The translations under genes were made by a program, and so were the position numbers. A DNA stretch of 64,000 nt, taken from CAVVSD01 sp963837655 (GTDB lineage: Bacteria > Actinomycetota > Thermoleophilia > Solirubrobacterales > Solirubrobacteraceae). The first letter of the stretch is position 1, and each line of letters begins with the position of its first letter. Below are positions 35,347 to 46,677 of the stretch, one piece after another. Under the pieces are notes generated by a model, which made no database searches, had not been told where the DNA came from, and saw only the letters and a program-made list of their open reading frames with translations. The DNA lies in NCBI GenBank assembly GCA_963837655.1, contig CAWIOK010000010.1, forward strand, positions 24,096 through 88,095. The letters run 5' to 3'.

Positions 35347-37181
35347 GCGCCCACCCTATCGAGGGCCTCCGCAAGAGCTTCCGCGTCGTGGGGCCCCCGC
35401 ACCCGCTCGCCGTTGACGAAGAATGTCGGCGTACCGGTCACGCCGCTGCGCTCCGCGCTGTCGACATCGGCGTCGATCGTCGCCTCGTGCACCTCGTCGT
35501 GCAGGGCCTCGAGGAACCGCTCCGCGTCGAGGCCCAACGCCTGCGCGTGCCCCACGAGGTCGTCGACCTCGAGCCTGTCGGGCTCAGCGAACAGCCGGTC
35601 GTGCATCTCCCAGAAGCGACCCTGAGCCCCCGCGGCCTCCATGGCCTCGGAGGCCAGCCGCGCGCGCGGGTGGATGTCCTCCAGCGGGAGGTGGCGGAAG
35701 ACGTACTGCAGGCGGTTGCCGTAGCGCTCACGCAGCTCCGCGACCGCGCCGGTCGCCTCGCCGCAGAAGGGACACTCTGCGTCGCCGTACTCGACGAGGG
35801 AGAGCGGGGCGTCAAGCGGCCCGCGGATGTGGTCGTGAGCACCGTCGACTGGCGGATCGAGCCGTGTGGAGATTCCCGATGCGCGCTCGTCGGTGCTCCC
35901 CGCCCAACGGAACAGCAGCCAGCCCAGGCCCGCAGCGAGCACCGAGGCCACGAGCACCCCGACCTTCGCCTCGTCGCGCAGCTCGGCGCGCTCGAACGCG
36001 AGGTCGGCCACGAACAGCGAGACCGTGAAGCCGATGCCCGCCAGGGCCGCCGAGGCCACGACGTGGCGCATGCTCACGCCACGCGGCAGGGTGCCCAGCC
36101 GTAGCCGCACCGCGAGGAAGGAGGCCAGCGAGATCCCGACCGTCTTGCCGACGACGAGGCCCACCACGACGCCGAGCGTGATCGGCGAGCTGACGGCCCG
36201 CCCGATCGCGCCCCCGCCGAGCGGCACCCCGGCGTTCGCGAGCGCGAACAGCGGCACGACCACGTAGCTCGTCCACGGGTGCAACAGCTCCTGGAGGCGC
36301 TCGTTGGGCGAGATCGCGGCCCCGACGCCGAGCATGGCCGACCGCGCCTGGGCAGGCGACGGATCCTGCCGGAACGACCGGGTCAGCACCGTCGCCCGCT
36401 CGATCTCACTGCGCCGGGGCGGATGCACCGGGGTCAGGAGGCCGAGCAGCACGCCGGCGATCGTCGGGTGCACCCCCGACTCGACCATGGCGATCCACAG
36501 CGCGAACCCGGCCACGAGGTAGGCGGGGCCGCGCCAGACCCTGATCCGGCCGAGCAGGCCGATCGCGACGACGATGCCCGCTGCGGCAGCGAGCGCGACC
36601 AGGTCGATGCCGTGCGAGTAGAAGATCGCGATGACGACGATCGCGCCGATGTCGTCGACGATCGCCAGCGTGAGGAGGAAGACGCGGACCTGCGGCGGCA
36701 CCCCGGGCCCCATGAGCGCCAGCGCGCCCAGGACGAACGCGATGTCCGTCGCCATCACGATGCCCCAGCCGCCCGCGCCCTCGCCGCCGGCGTTGATGGC
36801 CACGAACAGCAGGGCGGGCACGACCATCCCGCCCAGCGCGGCAAGGGCCGGGACCGCGGCGGCACGCCGGTTACGCAGCTCGCCGAGCGCCAGCTCGCGC
36901 CGGATCTCCAGGCCGACGACGTAGAAGAAGAAGACCATCAGGCCGTCGTTGACCCAGTGCTGGAGGTCCTGGGTGATGTCGGCCGAGCCGATGCCGATCG
37001 TCGCCGTGGTCGACCAGAGGTCGAAGTAGGCGTCCTTGAGCGGCGAGTTCGCCCAGACCAGCGCCACGATCGTCGCCGCCAGCAGCAGCGACGAGCTTCC
37101 CGCCTCGGTGTGGAGGAACTGCTGCAGCGGCCGGGCGACGTTGCCCGTCCAACGACTGGTGTCCTCGTCGGTCCGCCTCAC
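35343..37181 (-). CDS. nhaA: NhaA-type Na+/H+ antiporter fused to a DsbA-like thioredoxin domain
   Basis: 612 residues. Residues about 15-425 are NhaA: MATDIAFVLGALAL with Asp146, the LTLAIVDDIGAI pair Asp176/Asp177 (equivalent to the E. coli transport Asps 133, 163 and 164) and the usual twelve membrane helices. A linker leads to a C-terminal domain from about residue 445 with a thioredoxin-fold CPFC site at 470-473 (SLVEYGDAECPFCGE) and a cis-Pro segment SGVTGTPTFFVNG near 580. The joint of an antiporter with a DsbA-like domain is known in actinobacteria, role unknown. GTG 37181 overlaps the CBS gene stop. Confidence 0.93.
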   Translation of the reverse strand: MRRTDEDTSRWTGNVARPLQQFLHTEAGSSSLLLAATIVALVWANSPLKDAYFDLWSTTATIGIGSADITQDLQHWVNDGLMVFFFYVVGLEIRRELALGELRNRRAAAVPALAALGGMVVPALLFVAINAGGEGAGGWGIVMATDIAFVLGALALMGPGVPPQVRVFLLTLAIVDDIGAIVVIAIFYSHGIDLVALAAAAGIVVAIGLLGRIRVWRGPAYLVAGFALWIAMVESGVHPTIAGVLLGLLTPVHPPRRSEIERATVLTRSFRQDPSPAQARSAMLGVGAAISPNERLQELLHPWTSYVVVPLFALANAGVPLGGGAIGRAVSSPITLGVVVGLVVGKTVGISLASFLAVRLRLGTLPRGVSMRHVVASAALAGIGFTVSLFVADLAFERAELRDEAKVGVLVASVLAAGLGWLLFRWAGSTDERASGISTRLDPPVDGAHDHIRGPLDAPLSLVEYGDAECPFCGEATGAVAELRERYGNRLQYVFRHLPLEDIHPRARLASEAMEAAGAQGRFWEMHDRLFAEPDRLEVDDLVGHAQALGLDAERFLEALHDEVHEATIDADVDSAERSGVTGTPTFFVNGERVRGPHDAEALAEALDRVGA

Positions 37182-37645
37182 GCAGTGAGGTCCCGGAAGT
37201 GCTCGGCGAGCGCCCGGAAGAAGTCCGACCGCGTGACGATGCCGGTCACTCGCCTGTCCTCGACGATCGGGACGATCAGCACGCGGTGGTGGAGGAAGAT
37301 CTCGGCCAGCTGCGCGTCGGAGGGATCGCCGTCGACCTCGACGTGGTCGGTGGTCATGTGGTCGGCGACCGGTTCGGCCGCGGCCGGTGCGCCGCGCTCC
37401 AGGAGGATGTCCAGCGACTTCGGGACGAACCCGGCAGAGCCGAGCGCGTCGAAGTACTTCGGGAAGACGGCGTGGATGAACTCGCGCTCGCCGAAGACGC
37501 CCGCGAAGCGCTCCTTGGCGTCGACGACGGGGAGGGCCGGCACGCCGGCGGACAGCAGCGTGTCGACCGCCTCGCCCACGGACTGATCCTCGCGCAGGAC
37601 GGGCACCTCCCGGCGCGCGGCGCTGAGGAACGTCGTCGGGCTCAT
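37178..37645 (-). CDS. CBS-domain protein
   Basis: 155 residues from ATG 37645 with two CBS motifs: VPVLREDQSVGEAVDTLLSA with PALPVVDAKERFAGVF, and DHMTTDHVEVDGDPSDAQL with RVLIVPIVEDRRVTGIVTRS. Such pairs bind adenine nucleotides and regulate a partner. Its start overlaps the upstream ArsB/NhaD-type gene (TGATG) and its stop overlaps the NhaA fusion gene. Position between the two suggests an energy-sensing subunit for ion transport, inferred only. Confidence 0.88.
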   Translation of the reverse strand: MSPTTFLSAARREVPVLREDQSVGEAVDTLLSAGVPALPVVDAKERFAGVFGEREFIHAVFPKYFDALGSAGFVPKSLDILLERGAPAAAEPVADHMTTDHVEVDGDPSDAQLAEIFLHHRVLIVPIVEDRRVTGIVTRSDFFRALAEHFRDLTA

Positions 37646-38895
37646 CAGATGTACCTCAGGGCGACGTACCCGGTCGCGAAGACGAGGGAGAGCAGCGTGA
37701 CTGGGATACCCACCTTGAGGAAGGGCACGAACCCGATCGGCCGGCCGGCCCGCTCGGACATACCCGCGGCGGCGACGTTGGCGGCCGCGGCGATGATGGT
37801 CGCGTTGCCTCCGAAGCATGCGCCGAGGGCGAGCGCCCACCAATAGCCGTCGTCGCTGTGTCCGCCGAGCTGCTCCACCACCGGGATCATCGTTGCGGTG
37901 AAGGGAATGTTGTCCACGATCCCCGACGCGATGCCCGAGACCCACAGGATGCCGAACAGCTCAGCGGTGCGGTCCCCGCCCGTGGCCGATGCGATCCCGT
38001 CGGCCACCTCCTGGATGGCCCCCTGCGACTCCAGCGCGCCGACCATGATGAACAGGGCGATGAAGAAGAACAGCGTCGGCCACTCGATCCCGGCCAGCGT
38101 CTTCTCCAGCGACTGGCGGGTCACGAGCAGCATGGCGGTCGCGCCGGCGAGCGCCACGGTCGCGGGCTCCAGGTGCAGCTGCTTGTGCACGAAGAACGCG
38201 ATGATCGTGAGTCCCATGATCGGCAGCGTCCGGCGCAGCTCGTCGTGGTCCTCGATCGAGCGCCTCGCGTCGAGCTCCATGACGCGCGCGCGGGCCTCCG
38301 GCGCGATCTGCAGCTTGGATCGGAAGACGAGATAGAGCAACCCGACCACGACGAGCAACGTGATCACGACGATCGGCGCGAGGTTGGTGATGAAGTCGAC
38401 GAACGAGAGGTCCGTGGCCCCCGCGATGAGGATGTTCGGCGGATCGCCGATGAGCGTCGCCGTCCCGCCGATGTTCGAGGAGAAGATCTCGATGAGCACC
38501 AGCGGGATGGGATCGATGTCCAGCGCGTCGGCCAGCAGGAACGTGATCGGCACCATCAGCAGCACCGTCGTGAGGTTGTCCAGGAACGCCGACAACAGCG
38601 CCGTGGCGCCGGCGAGGCACAGCACGACCGCGAGCGGCCGTCCACGGGAGATCTGCCCTGCGCGGATGGCGAGATACGTGTAGACCCCCGTCGTCTCGGT
38701 CAGCCGGACGATGATCATCATCCCCGCCAGCAGCCCGATCGTGTTCCAGTCGACGGACGCGATCGCGTCGTCCTGGCTGATCGTCTGCGTGACCAGGACG
38801 AGGATCGCGCCGAGCAGCGCCACCTTGGTCCGGTGGATGCGCTCGGTTGCGATGGTCGCCAGGGCAGCGGCGAAGATGGCGATGGCGAAAACCAA
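37645..38895 (-). CDS. ArsB/NhaD-type ion transporter (SLC13-like fold)
   Basis: 416 residues, about ten to twelve membrane segments, from TTG 38895 (AGGAG precedes). TERIHRTKVALLGAILVLVT is the start, and the two family signatures LSAFLDNLTTVLLMVPITFL and SGIVDNIPFTATMIPVVEQL contain the inverted-repeat DN motifs of the ion transporter superfamily. GTATLIGDPPNILIAGATD is the other. ArsB arsenite export and NhaD sodium export are both possible; there is no arsenic gene in the neighbourhood, while NhaA follows in the operon, so Na+/H+ exchange is favoured. Confidence 0.88.
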   Translation of the reverse strand: MVFAIAIFAAALATIATERIHRTKVALLGAILVLVTQTISQDDAIASVDWNTIGLLAGMMIIVRLTETTGVYTYLAIRAGQISRGRPLAVVLCLAGATALLSAFLDNLTTVLLMVPITFLLADALDIDPIPLVLIEIFSSNIGGTATLIGDPPNILIAGATDLSFVDFITNLAPIVVITLLVVVGLLYLVFRSKLQIAPEARARVMELDARRSIEDHDELRRTLPIMGLTIIAFFVHKQLHLEPATVALAGATAMLLVTRQSLEKTLAGIEWPTLFFFIALFIMVGALESQGAIQEVADGIASATGGDRTAELFGILWVSGIASGIVDNIPFTATMIPVVEQLGGHSDDGYWWALALGACFGGNATIIAAAANVAAAGMSERAGRPIGFVPFLKVGIPVTLLSLVFATGYVALRYI

Positions 38896-38990
38896 TGCGG
38901 GGCTCCTGGTTACGGGCAGGCGGATGCGCGCGCCGACCAGTCTTCCCGGCTCACCTGGCGGGGATCGTAACCGCCTACGCCCTCACCGGC

Positions 38991-39320
38991 CTAATCGTCG
39001 GCGTGCAGCAGGAAGCCCGCGGCGTCGAGGATGCCGCGGTCGCGCAGCCGGCTCAGCCGCTCGACGACCTTGTCCGCCGGCAGCCAGGCGGCGACGGCCG
39101 CGGTGTCGTCGAGGGCGTGGAGGTCGTGCAGCTCGGGTTCGTCGACGGCGTCGCGGAACCAGGCGAGGTCATCGGAGATGCGGCGCGGACGCCCCGCCGT
39201 GTCCGGGCTCCAGTGGTCCTGGCCCCCACGGCGCTCGGGGGTGCCGGGCGGGCGGGTGAGCGCCACGCCGAGGGCGCCGGGCCAGTCGGGGTGGGATCGC
39301 ACCAGTTCAAGGATCGCCAT
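38991..39320 (-). CDS. Small protein of unknown function
   Basis: 109 residues from ATG 39320 (MAILELVRSHPDWPGALGVA). Mixed charge, no membrane segment, no motif known to me. A C-terminal part VVERLSRLRDRGILDAAGFL could be a winged or coiled helix. It lies between the ion transporter operon and the pyruvate dehydrogenase operon. No strong ribosome site in front of the ATG; a longer form upstream would add Arg-rich residues. Confidence moderate. Confidence 0.5.
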   Translation of the reverse strand: MAILELVRSHPDWPGALGVALTRPPGTPERRGGQDHWSPDTAGRPRRISDDLAWFRDAVDEPELHDLHALDDTAAVAAWLPADKVVERLSRLRDRGILDAAGFLLHADD

Positions 39321-39544
39321 GTGCAGGAGCTTAGGTACCCAAGCGACGGAAGGCCCCGCTTGGTGCCCGGAGTCACTTCGCTCATATGCTCCGATCACAT
39401 GAGAGCCGAGCAGGTGACGGGAGAGCAGACGGCTGGGCGCGGTCGTCACTTGGAGCCTGCCGTGAGCGACGTGCACGCCCGTGGGAGGGCGGTGCGCGCG
39501 CGCGGGTAACGTGCCAGGCAGAGAACTGACGCGGAGGGGGCATC

Positions 39545-42214
39545 GTGGCCAGCACCGACATCGACGCATTGGAGACCCGAGAGTGGCTCGAGTCACTCGA
39601 CAGCGTGCTCGAGCACGACGGGCCCGACCGCGCGAACTTCCTGCTGGACCGGCTTGCCGGCCGCGCCTCGCGCGCCGGCGCGCATCTGCCGCTCGGCGGC
39701 CAGACGCCCTACGTCAACACGATCCCGGTCTCCGAGGAGCCGCCGTACCCGGGTGACGAGGCGCTGGAGAACCGGATCAGCTCGCTGATCCGCTGGAACG
39801 CGATGGCGACGGTGCTGCAGGCGAACAAGACGTCCTCCGAGCTGGGCGGGCACATCGCCAGCTACCAGTCCGCGGCGACGCTCTATGAGGTCGGCTTCAA
39901 CCACTTCTGGCACGCACCGTCGGCCGAGCACGGCGGGGATCTCGTGTTCTTCCAGGGCCACTCGGCGCCTGGTATGTACGCCCGGGCGTTCCTCGAGGGG
40001 CGAGTAACGGAGTCCCAGCTCCGGCGCTTCCGCCAGGAGGTCGACGAGCGCGGGCGCTTCGACAGCGGCGGGATCTCCTCCTATCCGCACCCGTGGCTCA
40101 TGCCGGAGCTGTGGCAGTTCCCGACCGTGTCGATGGGCCTGGGTCCGATCATGGCGATCTACCAGGCGCGCTTCATGAAGTACCTGCAGGGGCGCGGGGT
40201 CCTGGACACGGCGGACCGCAAGGTGTGGGCCTTCCTGGGCGACGGTGAGACCGACGAGCCCGAGTCGCTCGGCGCGATCGGGCTCGCGGGCCGCGAGCAC
40301 CTCGACAACCTCGTCTTCGTCGTCAACTGCAACCTCCAGCGCCTCGACGGCCCCGTCCGCGGCAACGGGAAGATCATCCAGGAGCTCGAGACGATCTTCC
40401 GCGGCGCGGGCTGGAACGTCGTCAAGGTCGTCTGGGGCTCGCGCTGGGACCCGTTGCTCGCCGCCGATCACGAGGGCCTGCTCGTCCAGCGGATGGAGGA
40501 GGCCGTCGACGGCGAGTACCAGGTGTACAAGGCGCGCGACGGCGCCTTCGTGCGCGAGCACTTCTTCGGGGCGGACCCGAAGCTGCGCGAGATGGTCGCG
40601 CACATGTCCGACGAGGAGGTCTGGGCGCTCAACCGTGGCGGCCACGACCCCAAGAAGATCTACGCGGCCTACGCCGCGGCCAGCGCGCACACCGGGCAGC
40701 CCACGGTGATCCTGGCCAAGACCATCAAGGGCTACGGGATGGGCACGGCCGGCGAGGGCCAGAACATCACCCATCAGCAGAAGAAGATGGACGAGGCCGC
40801 GCTGCTGAAGTGGCGCGACCGCTTCGGCCTGGACCTCAGTGACGAGCAGGTCCACGAGGCGGCGTTCGTCAAGCCCGGCGACGACGCGCCGGAGATGTCC
40901 TACCTGCGCGAGCGTCGCTCGAGCCTCGGCGGCGGGCTCCCCGCCCGGCGGCGGAAGTCGACGGCGCTGGCGGTGCCGGAGCTGTCCGCATTCGGCGCGC
41001 AGCTCACGCCGACCGGTGACCGGGAGATCTCCACGACGATGGCGTTCGTCCGGATCCTCAACACGCTGCTGCGCGACAAGCAGATCGGCAAGCACGTCGT
41101 CCCGATCGTGCCCGACGAGTCGCGCACGTTCGGCATGGAGGGGATGTTCCGGCAGTTCGGGATCTTCAGCCAGGTCGGTCAGCTGTACCAGCCCGAGGAC
41201 GCCGACCAGCTCATGTTCTACAAGGAGGACAAGCAGGGCCAGGTGCTGCAGGAGGGCATCAACGAGCCCGGTGCGTTCTCCTCCTGGATCGCCGCGGGTA
41301 CGTCGTACTCCAACCACGACGTGCCGATGATCCCGTTCTACATCTACTACTCGATGTTCGGGTTCCAGCGGATCGGCGACCTCGCCTGGGCGGCGGGCGA
41401 CAGCCGCACGCGCGGCTTCCTGCTCGGCGGGACCGCGGGGCGCACGACGCTGAACGGCGAGGGCCTCCAGCACGAGGACGGCCACTCGCACATCCTCAGC
41501 TCGGCCATCCCCAACTGCATCTCGTACGACCCGACCTACGCGCACGAGGTCGCCGTGATCGTCCAGGACGGCCTGCGGCGGATGCTGGGCGAGCAGGAGG
41601 ACGTCTTCTACTACCTGACGCTCATGAACGAGAACTACTCGCACCCCGGGCTGACCGAGGGCAGCGAGGAGGGGATCCTCAACGGTATGTACCTCCTGCG
41701 CGAGGGCGCGGCGGGTGGCCCGAGAGTCCAGCTGCTGGGCTCGGGCACGATCCTGCGCGAGGTGCTCGCGGGCGCCGACCTGCTGGCCGAGGACTTCGGC
41801 GTGGCGGCGGACGTCTGGAGCGTCACGAGCTTCACCGAGCTGCGCCGGGAGGGCATCGAGGCGGACCGCTGGAACATGTTGCACCCGACCGAGGAGGCGC
41901 GCGTCCCGTGGGTGACGCGCTCGCTTGCCGGTCGCGAGGGACCGGTGATCGCGTCCACCGACTACATGCGGACGTTCGCCGACGGGATCCGTCCGTTCGT
42001 CGACCGCTCCTACCGCGTGCTTGGCACGGACGGCTTCGGGCGCAGCGACTACCGGCGCAAGCTGCGGCGCTTCTTCGAGGTCGACCGCCACTACGTCGCG
42101 GTCGCCGCGCTGAAGGAGCTGGCCGACCAAGGGAAGGTCGAGCCCACGGTGGTCCAGCAGGCCATCGATCGCTACGACATCGACACCGACCGCCCGGCGC
42201 CCTTCCATGTCTGA
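39545..42214 (+). CDS. aceE: Pyruvate dehydrogenase E1 component (homodimeric, AceE)
   Basis: 889 residues from GTG 39545 (CGGAGGGGGC site). AceE-type E1: the thiamine diphosphate motif GDGETDEPESLG with the Asn in VNCNLQRLD, NPTYVNTIP-like start PYVNTIPVSEE, HGGDLVFFQGHSAPGMYARA and the C-terminal WSVTSFTELRREG. It decarboxylates pyruvate and reductively acetylates E2. The promoter gap before it (39321-39544) is 224 bases. It overlaps the E2 gene by eight bases. Usual length for the family is near 900, so the gene is full size. Confidence 0.96.
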   Translation: MASTDIDALETREWLESLDSVLEHDGPDRANFLLDRLAGRASRAGAHLPLGGQTPYVNTIPVSEEPPYPGDEALENRISSLIRWNAMATVLQANKTSSELGGHIASYQSAATLYEVGFNHFWHAPSAEHGGDLVFFQGHSAPGMYARAFLEGRVTESQLRRFRQEVDERGRFDSGGISSYPHPWLMPELWQFPTVSMGLGPIMAIYQARFMKYLQGRGVLDTADRKVWAFLGDGETDEPESLGAIGLAGREHLDNLVFVVNCNLQRLDGPVRGNGKIIQELETIFRGAGWNVVKVVWGSRWDPLLAADHEGLLVQRMEEAVDGEYQVYKARDGAFVREHFFGADPKLREMVAHMSDEEVWALNRGGHDPKKIYAAYAAASAHTGQPTVILAKTIKGYGMGTAGEGQNITHQQKKMDEAALLKWRDRFGLDLSDEQVHEAAFVKPGDDAPEMSYLRERRSSLGGGLPARRRKSTALAVPELSAFGAQLTPTGDREISTTMAFVRILNTLLRDKQIGKHVVPIVPDESRTFGMEGMFRQFGIFSQVGQLYQPEDADQLMFYKEDKQGQVLQEGINEPGAFSSWIAAGTSYSNHDVPMIPFYIYYSMFGFQRIGDLAWAAGDSRTRGFLLGGTAGRTTLNGEGLQHEDGHSHILSSAIPNCISYDPTYAHEVAVIVQDGLRRMLGEQEDVFYYLTLMNENYSHPGLTEGSEEGILNGMYLLREGAAGGPRVQLLGSGTILREVLAGADLLAEDFGVAADVWSVTSFTELRREGIEADRWNMLHPTEEARVPWVTRSLAGREGPVIASTDYMRTFADGIRPFVDRSYRVLGTDGFGRSDYRRKLRRFFEVDRHYVAVAALKELADQGKVEPTVVQQAIDRYDIDTDRPAPFHV

Positions 42215-43487
42215 CGTCGCGACCGACGTGGTCGAGGTCAAGGTCCCCGACATCGGGGACTTCGACGACGTTCCCGTCATCGAGGTGCACGTGGCTCCCG
42301 GCGACACGATCGCCCCCGAGGACCCGCTCGTCACGCTGGAGTCCGACAAGGCGACGATGGACGTGCCGTCCCCGCTGGAAGGCGTCGTCCAGGAGCTGAA
42401 GGTCGCCGTCGGCGACAGCGTGTCGGAGGGCACCGTGATCCTGGTGGCGGTCCCCGGCGGCGTCGACGGCGCGGCGGCCGCGGAGCTGCTGGCCGAGCCC
42501 GCCGCCGAGGAGGCCGAGGCGGTCGCGGACGAGATCGCGGCAGCGACCCCCGCGCCGGCCGAGCCCGACGCGGGGGGCGTCCTGTACGCGGGCCCCGGCG
42601 CGCGGCGGCTCGCCCGCGAGCTGGGCGTCGACCTCACGACGGTCGCAGGGACCGGCCGCAAGGGCCGGATCCTCAAGCCCGACGTCGAGGCAGCGGCGAA
42701 GGGCGGCGGTCCGGCGGCCGCGAAGGCGCCGACGCAGGGCGCCGCGGTCGGCGGCCTGGAGGTGCTCCCCTGGCCGAAGGTGGACTTCGAGAAGTTCGGC
42801 GAGGTCGAGCGCGTCGCCCTGTCGCGCATCAAGCGCATCAGCGGCCCGGTGCTGCACCGCAACTGGGTGATGATCCCGCACGTCACGCACAACGACGAGG
42901 CGGACATCACCGAGCTCGAGGCGTTCCGCAAGCGCACGAACGACGAGATCGCCAAGTCGGGCGTGAAGCTCACGATGGTCGCGCTGATGCTGAAGGCGCT
43001 TGTGCCCGCGTTGCAGCGCTTCCCCGAGCTCAACGCGTCGCTGGAGGGCGACGAGCTCGTCCTCAAGCGCTACTACCACCTGGGGTTCGCCGCCGACACG
43101 CCGCAGGGCCTCGTGGTCCCGGTCATCCGCGACGTCGACAAGAAGGGGCTCGTCGACATCGCGAAGGACCTCACCGAGCTCTCGGGGAAGGCCCGCGAGG
43201 GCAAGCTCGGCCCGTCGGACATGTCGGGCGGGACGTTCACCGTCTCGTCGCTCGGCGGCCTGGGCGGCACGAGCTTCACGCCGATCATCAACGCGCCTGA
43301 GGTCGCCATCCTCGGCGTGACGCGCTCGGCGACGAAGCCGGTGTGGGACGGGGCCCAGTTCGTCCCCCGGCTCATGGTCCCGCTGTCGCTGTCCTACGAC
43401 CACCGCGTCATCGACGGCGCCCTCGCCGCGCGCTTCACGACGTACCTGGTCTCCGTGCTGTCCGACCTCCGAAGGGGTCTGCTGTAG
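42207..43487 (+). CDS. aceF: Pyruvate dehydrogenase E2 (dihydrolipoyl acetyltransferase)
   Basis: 426 residues from ATG 42207, overlapping aceE. One lipoyl domain (Lys48 in ESDKATMDVPSP), an Ala-rich linker, a peripheral-subunit binding domain (GPGARRLARELGVDLTTVAG) and the acetyltransferase core with the catalytic SYDHRVIDG near the C-terminus. It passes the acetyl group to CoA. Only one lipoyl domain here; E. coli AceF has three, but the E3 gene next door brings a second lipoyl domain to the complex. Confidence 0.95.
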   Translation: MSDVATDVVEVKVPDIGDFDDVPVIEVHVAPGDTIAPEDPLVTLESDKATMDVPSPLEGVVQELKVAVGDSVSEGTVILVAVPGGVDGAAAAELLAEPAAEEAEAVADEIAAATPAPAEPDAGGVLYAGPGARRLARELGVDLTTVAGTGRKGRILKPDVEAAAKGGGPAAAKAPTQGAAVGGLEVLPWPKVDFEKFGEVERVALSRIKRISGPVLHRNWVMIPHVTHNDEADITELEAFRKRTNDEIAKSGVKLTMVALMLKALVPALQRFPELNASLEGDELVLKRYYHLGFAADTPQGLVVPVIRDVDKKGLVDIAKDLTELSGKAREGKLGPSDMSGGTFTVSSLGGLGGTSFTPIINAPEVAILGVTRSATKPVWDGAQFVPRLMVPLSLSYDHRVIDGALAARFTTYLVSVLSDLRRGLL

Positions 43488-45216
43488 ATGCCCGCGCTTG
43501 AAGTGAAGGTGCCCGATATCGGGGACTTCGAGGACGTCCCCGTGATCGAGATCCATGTCGCCGTCGGCGACGAGGTCGCGCCGGAGGATCCGCTCGTCAC
43601 GCTGGAGTCCGACAAGGCGACGATGGACATCCCCGCGCCGAGCGCCGGCAAGGTCACCGACCTTCGCGTCGCGCTCGAGGACCGGGTCTCCGAGGGGTCG
43701 CTGATCCTCGTCCTCGATGCGGTCGACGGAGCGTCCGCACCTGCGGAGCCGGCCGAGCCCGAGGTCGTCGCCGCTCCCCCAGCGTCCGCCTTCGACGGCG
43801 ACGTGGACGAGACGACACAGGTCGTCGTCATCGGCTCGGGCCCCGGCGGCTACGCGGCGGCGTTCCGCGCAGCCGACCTCGGGCTGAAGACCACGCTCGT
43901 GGAGCGCTACGCGTCGCTGGGCGGCGTGTGCCTGAACGTGGGCTGCATCCCGTCCAAGGCGCTCCTGCACGCCGCGCGGGTCGTCGCCGAGACGCAGGAG
44001 ATGGCCGAGCACGGCATCTCCTTCGGAGAGCCGCAGATCGACCTCGAGGCGCTCGGCGGCTGGAAGGACTCCGTGGTCGGCAGGCTCACCGGCGGCCTGG
44101 CCGGGCTGGCCAAGCAGCGCAAGGTGACCGTCGTGCAGGGCACGGCCGAGTTCGCCTCCGACCACGTGCTGAAGGTCACCGGCGAGGCGGGCGACACGAC
44201 GATCGGCTTCGACAACGCGATCATCGCGGTCGGGTCGAGCTCCGTGCGGCTGCCGTTCCTTCCCGACGACCCGCGGATCATGGACTCGACCGGCGCGCTG
44301 GACCTGGCCGACGTGCCAGGGCGGCTGCTCGTCATCGGCGGCGGGATCATCGGGCTGGAGATGGCCACGGTCTACGACGCGCTGGGATCGGAGGTCACGG
44401 TCGTCGAGCTGCTCGAGGGCCTGCTCCCGGGCGCCGACCGCGACCTCGTGCGGCCGCTGCAGCGCCGCCTGGAGAAGCGCTACGCCGCGATCCACCTGAA
44501 GACGAGGGTCACCGCGGTCGAGGCCGGCGAGGACGGGCTGACGGTGACGTTCGAGGGCGACAACGCCCCCGAGCCGGCGACCTACGACCGCATCCTGCTC
44601 GCGGTCGGCCGGCGTCCCAACGGCGGCATGGTGGGTGCCGAGCACGCGGGCGTCGCGGTGGACGAGCGCGGCTTCATCGCCGTCGACGCGCAGCGCCGCA
44701 CGAACGTGCCGCACATCTTCGCGATCGGGGACGTCGCCGGCGAGCCGATGCTGGCCCACAAGGCGACGCACGAGGGCAAGGTCGCGGCGGAGGTCATCGC
44801 GGGCGAGGACGTGACCTTCGAGCCGCGCGGCATCCCGTCGGTCGCCTACACCGACCCCGAGGTCGCGTGGATCGGGCTGACGGAGACCGAGGCGAAGGCC
44901 CAGGGCATCGCGTTCGAGAAGGGCACCTTCCCGTGGGCCGCGTCGGGGCGATCGCTCGGGCTGGGCCGCGACGAGGGCCTCACGAAGCTGCTCGTCGATC
45001 CGGAGACGCGTCAGCTCCTCGGCGCCGGCATGGTCGGCCCCCAGGCGGGCGACCTCGTGTCCGAGGCGGCGCTCGCCATGGAGCTGGGAGCGGACACCGA
45101 GGACATCAGCCTCACGATCCATCCGCACCCGACGCTCTCGGAGACGGTCGCATTCGCCGCCGAAGCGCTGGAGGGGACGATCACCGATCTCTACCTCCCC
45201 AAGCGCAAGGCGCCCC

Positions 45217-45224
<8 letters not shown>
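43488..45224 (+). CDS. lpdA: Dihydrolipoyl dehydrogenase with N-terminal lipoyl domain
   Basis: 578 residues, longer than the usual about 470. Residues 1-80 are a lipoyl domain with Lys43 in LESDKATMDIPAP, then a short Ala/Pro linker and the dehydrogenase from about 107: VVIGSGPGGYAAAFRAAD (FAD), GGVCLNVGCIPSK with the redox Cys pair, GGGIIGLEMATVYDALG (NAD) and IHPHPTLSETV with the catalytic His/Glu. Adding a lipoyl arm to E3 is known in some bacteria. The stop overlaps the malic enzyme GTG by eight bases. Confidence 0.95.

Positions 45225-46676
<1,452 letters not shown>

Positions 46677-46677
<1 letters not shown>

Noticed and set aside
39593..43066. Minus-strand frame of over 1100 codons over aceE/aceF
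   Set aside because: Shadow of two confirmed plus-strand genes; no domain.
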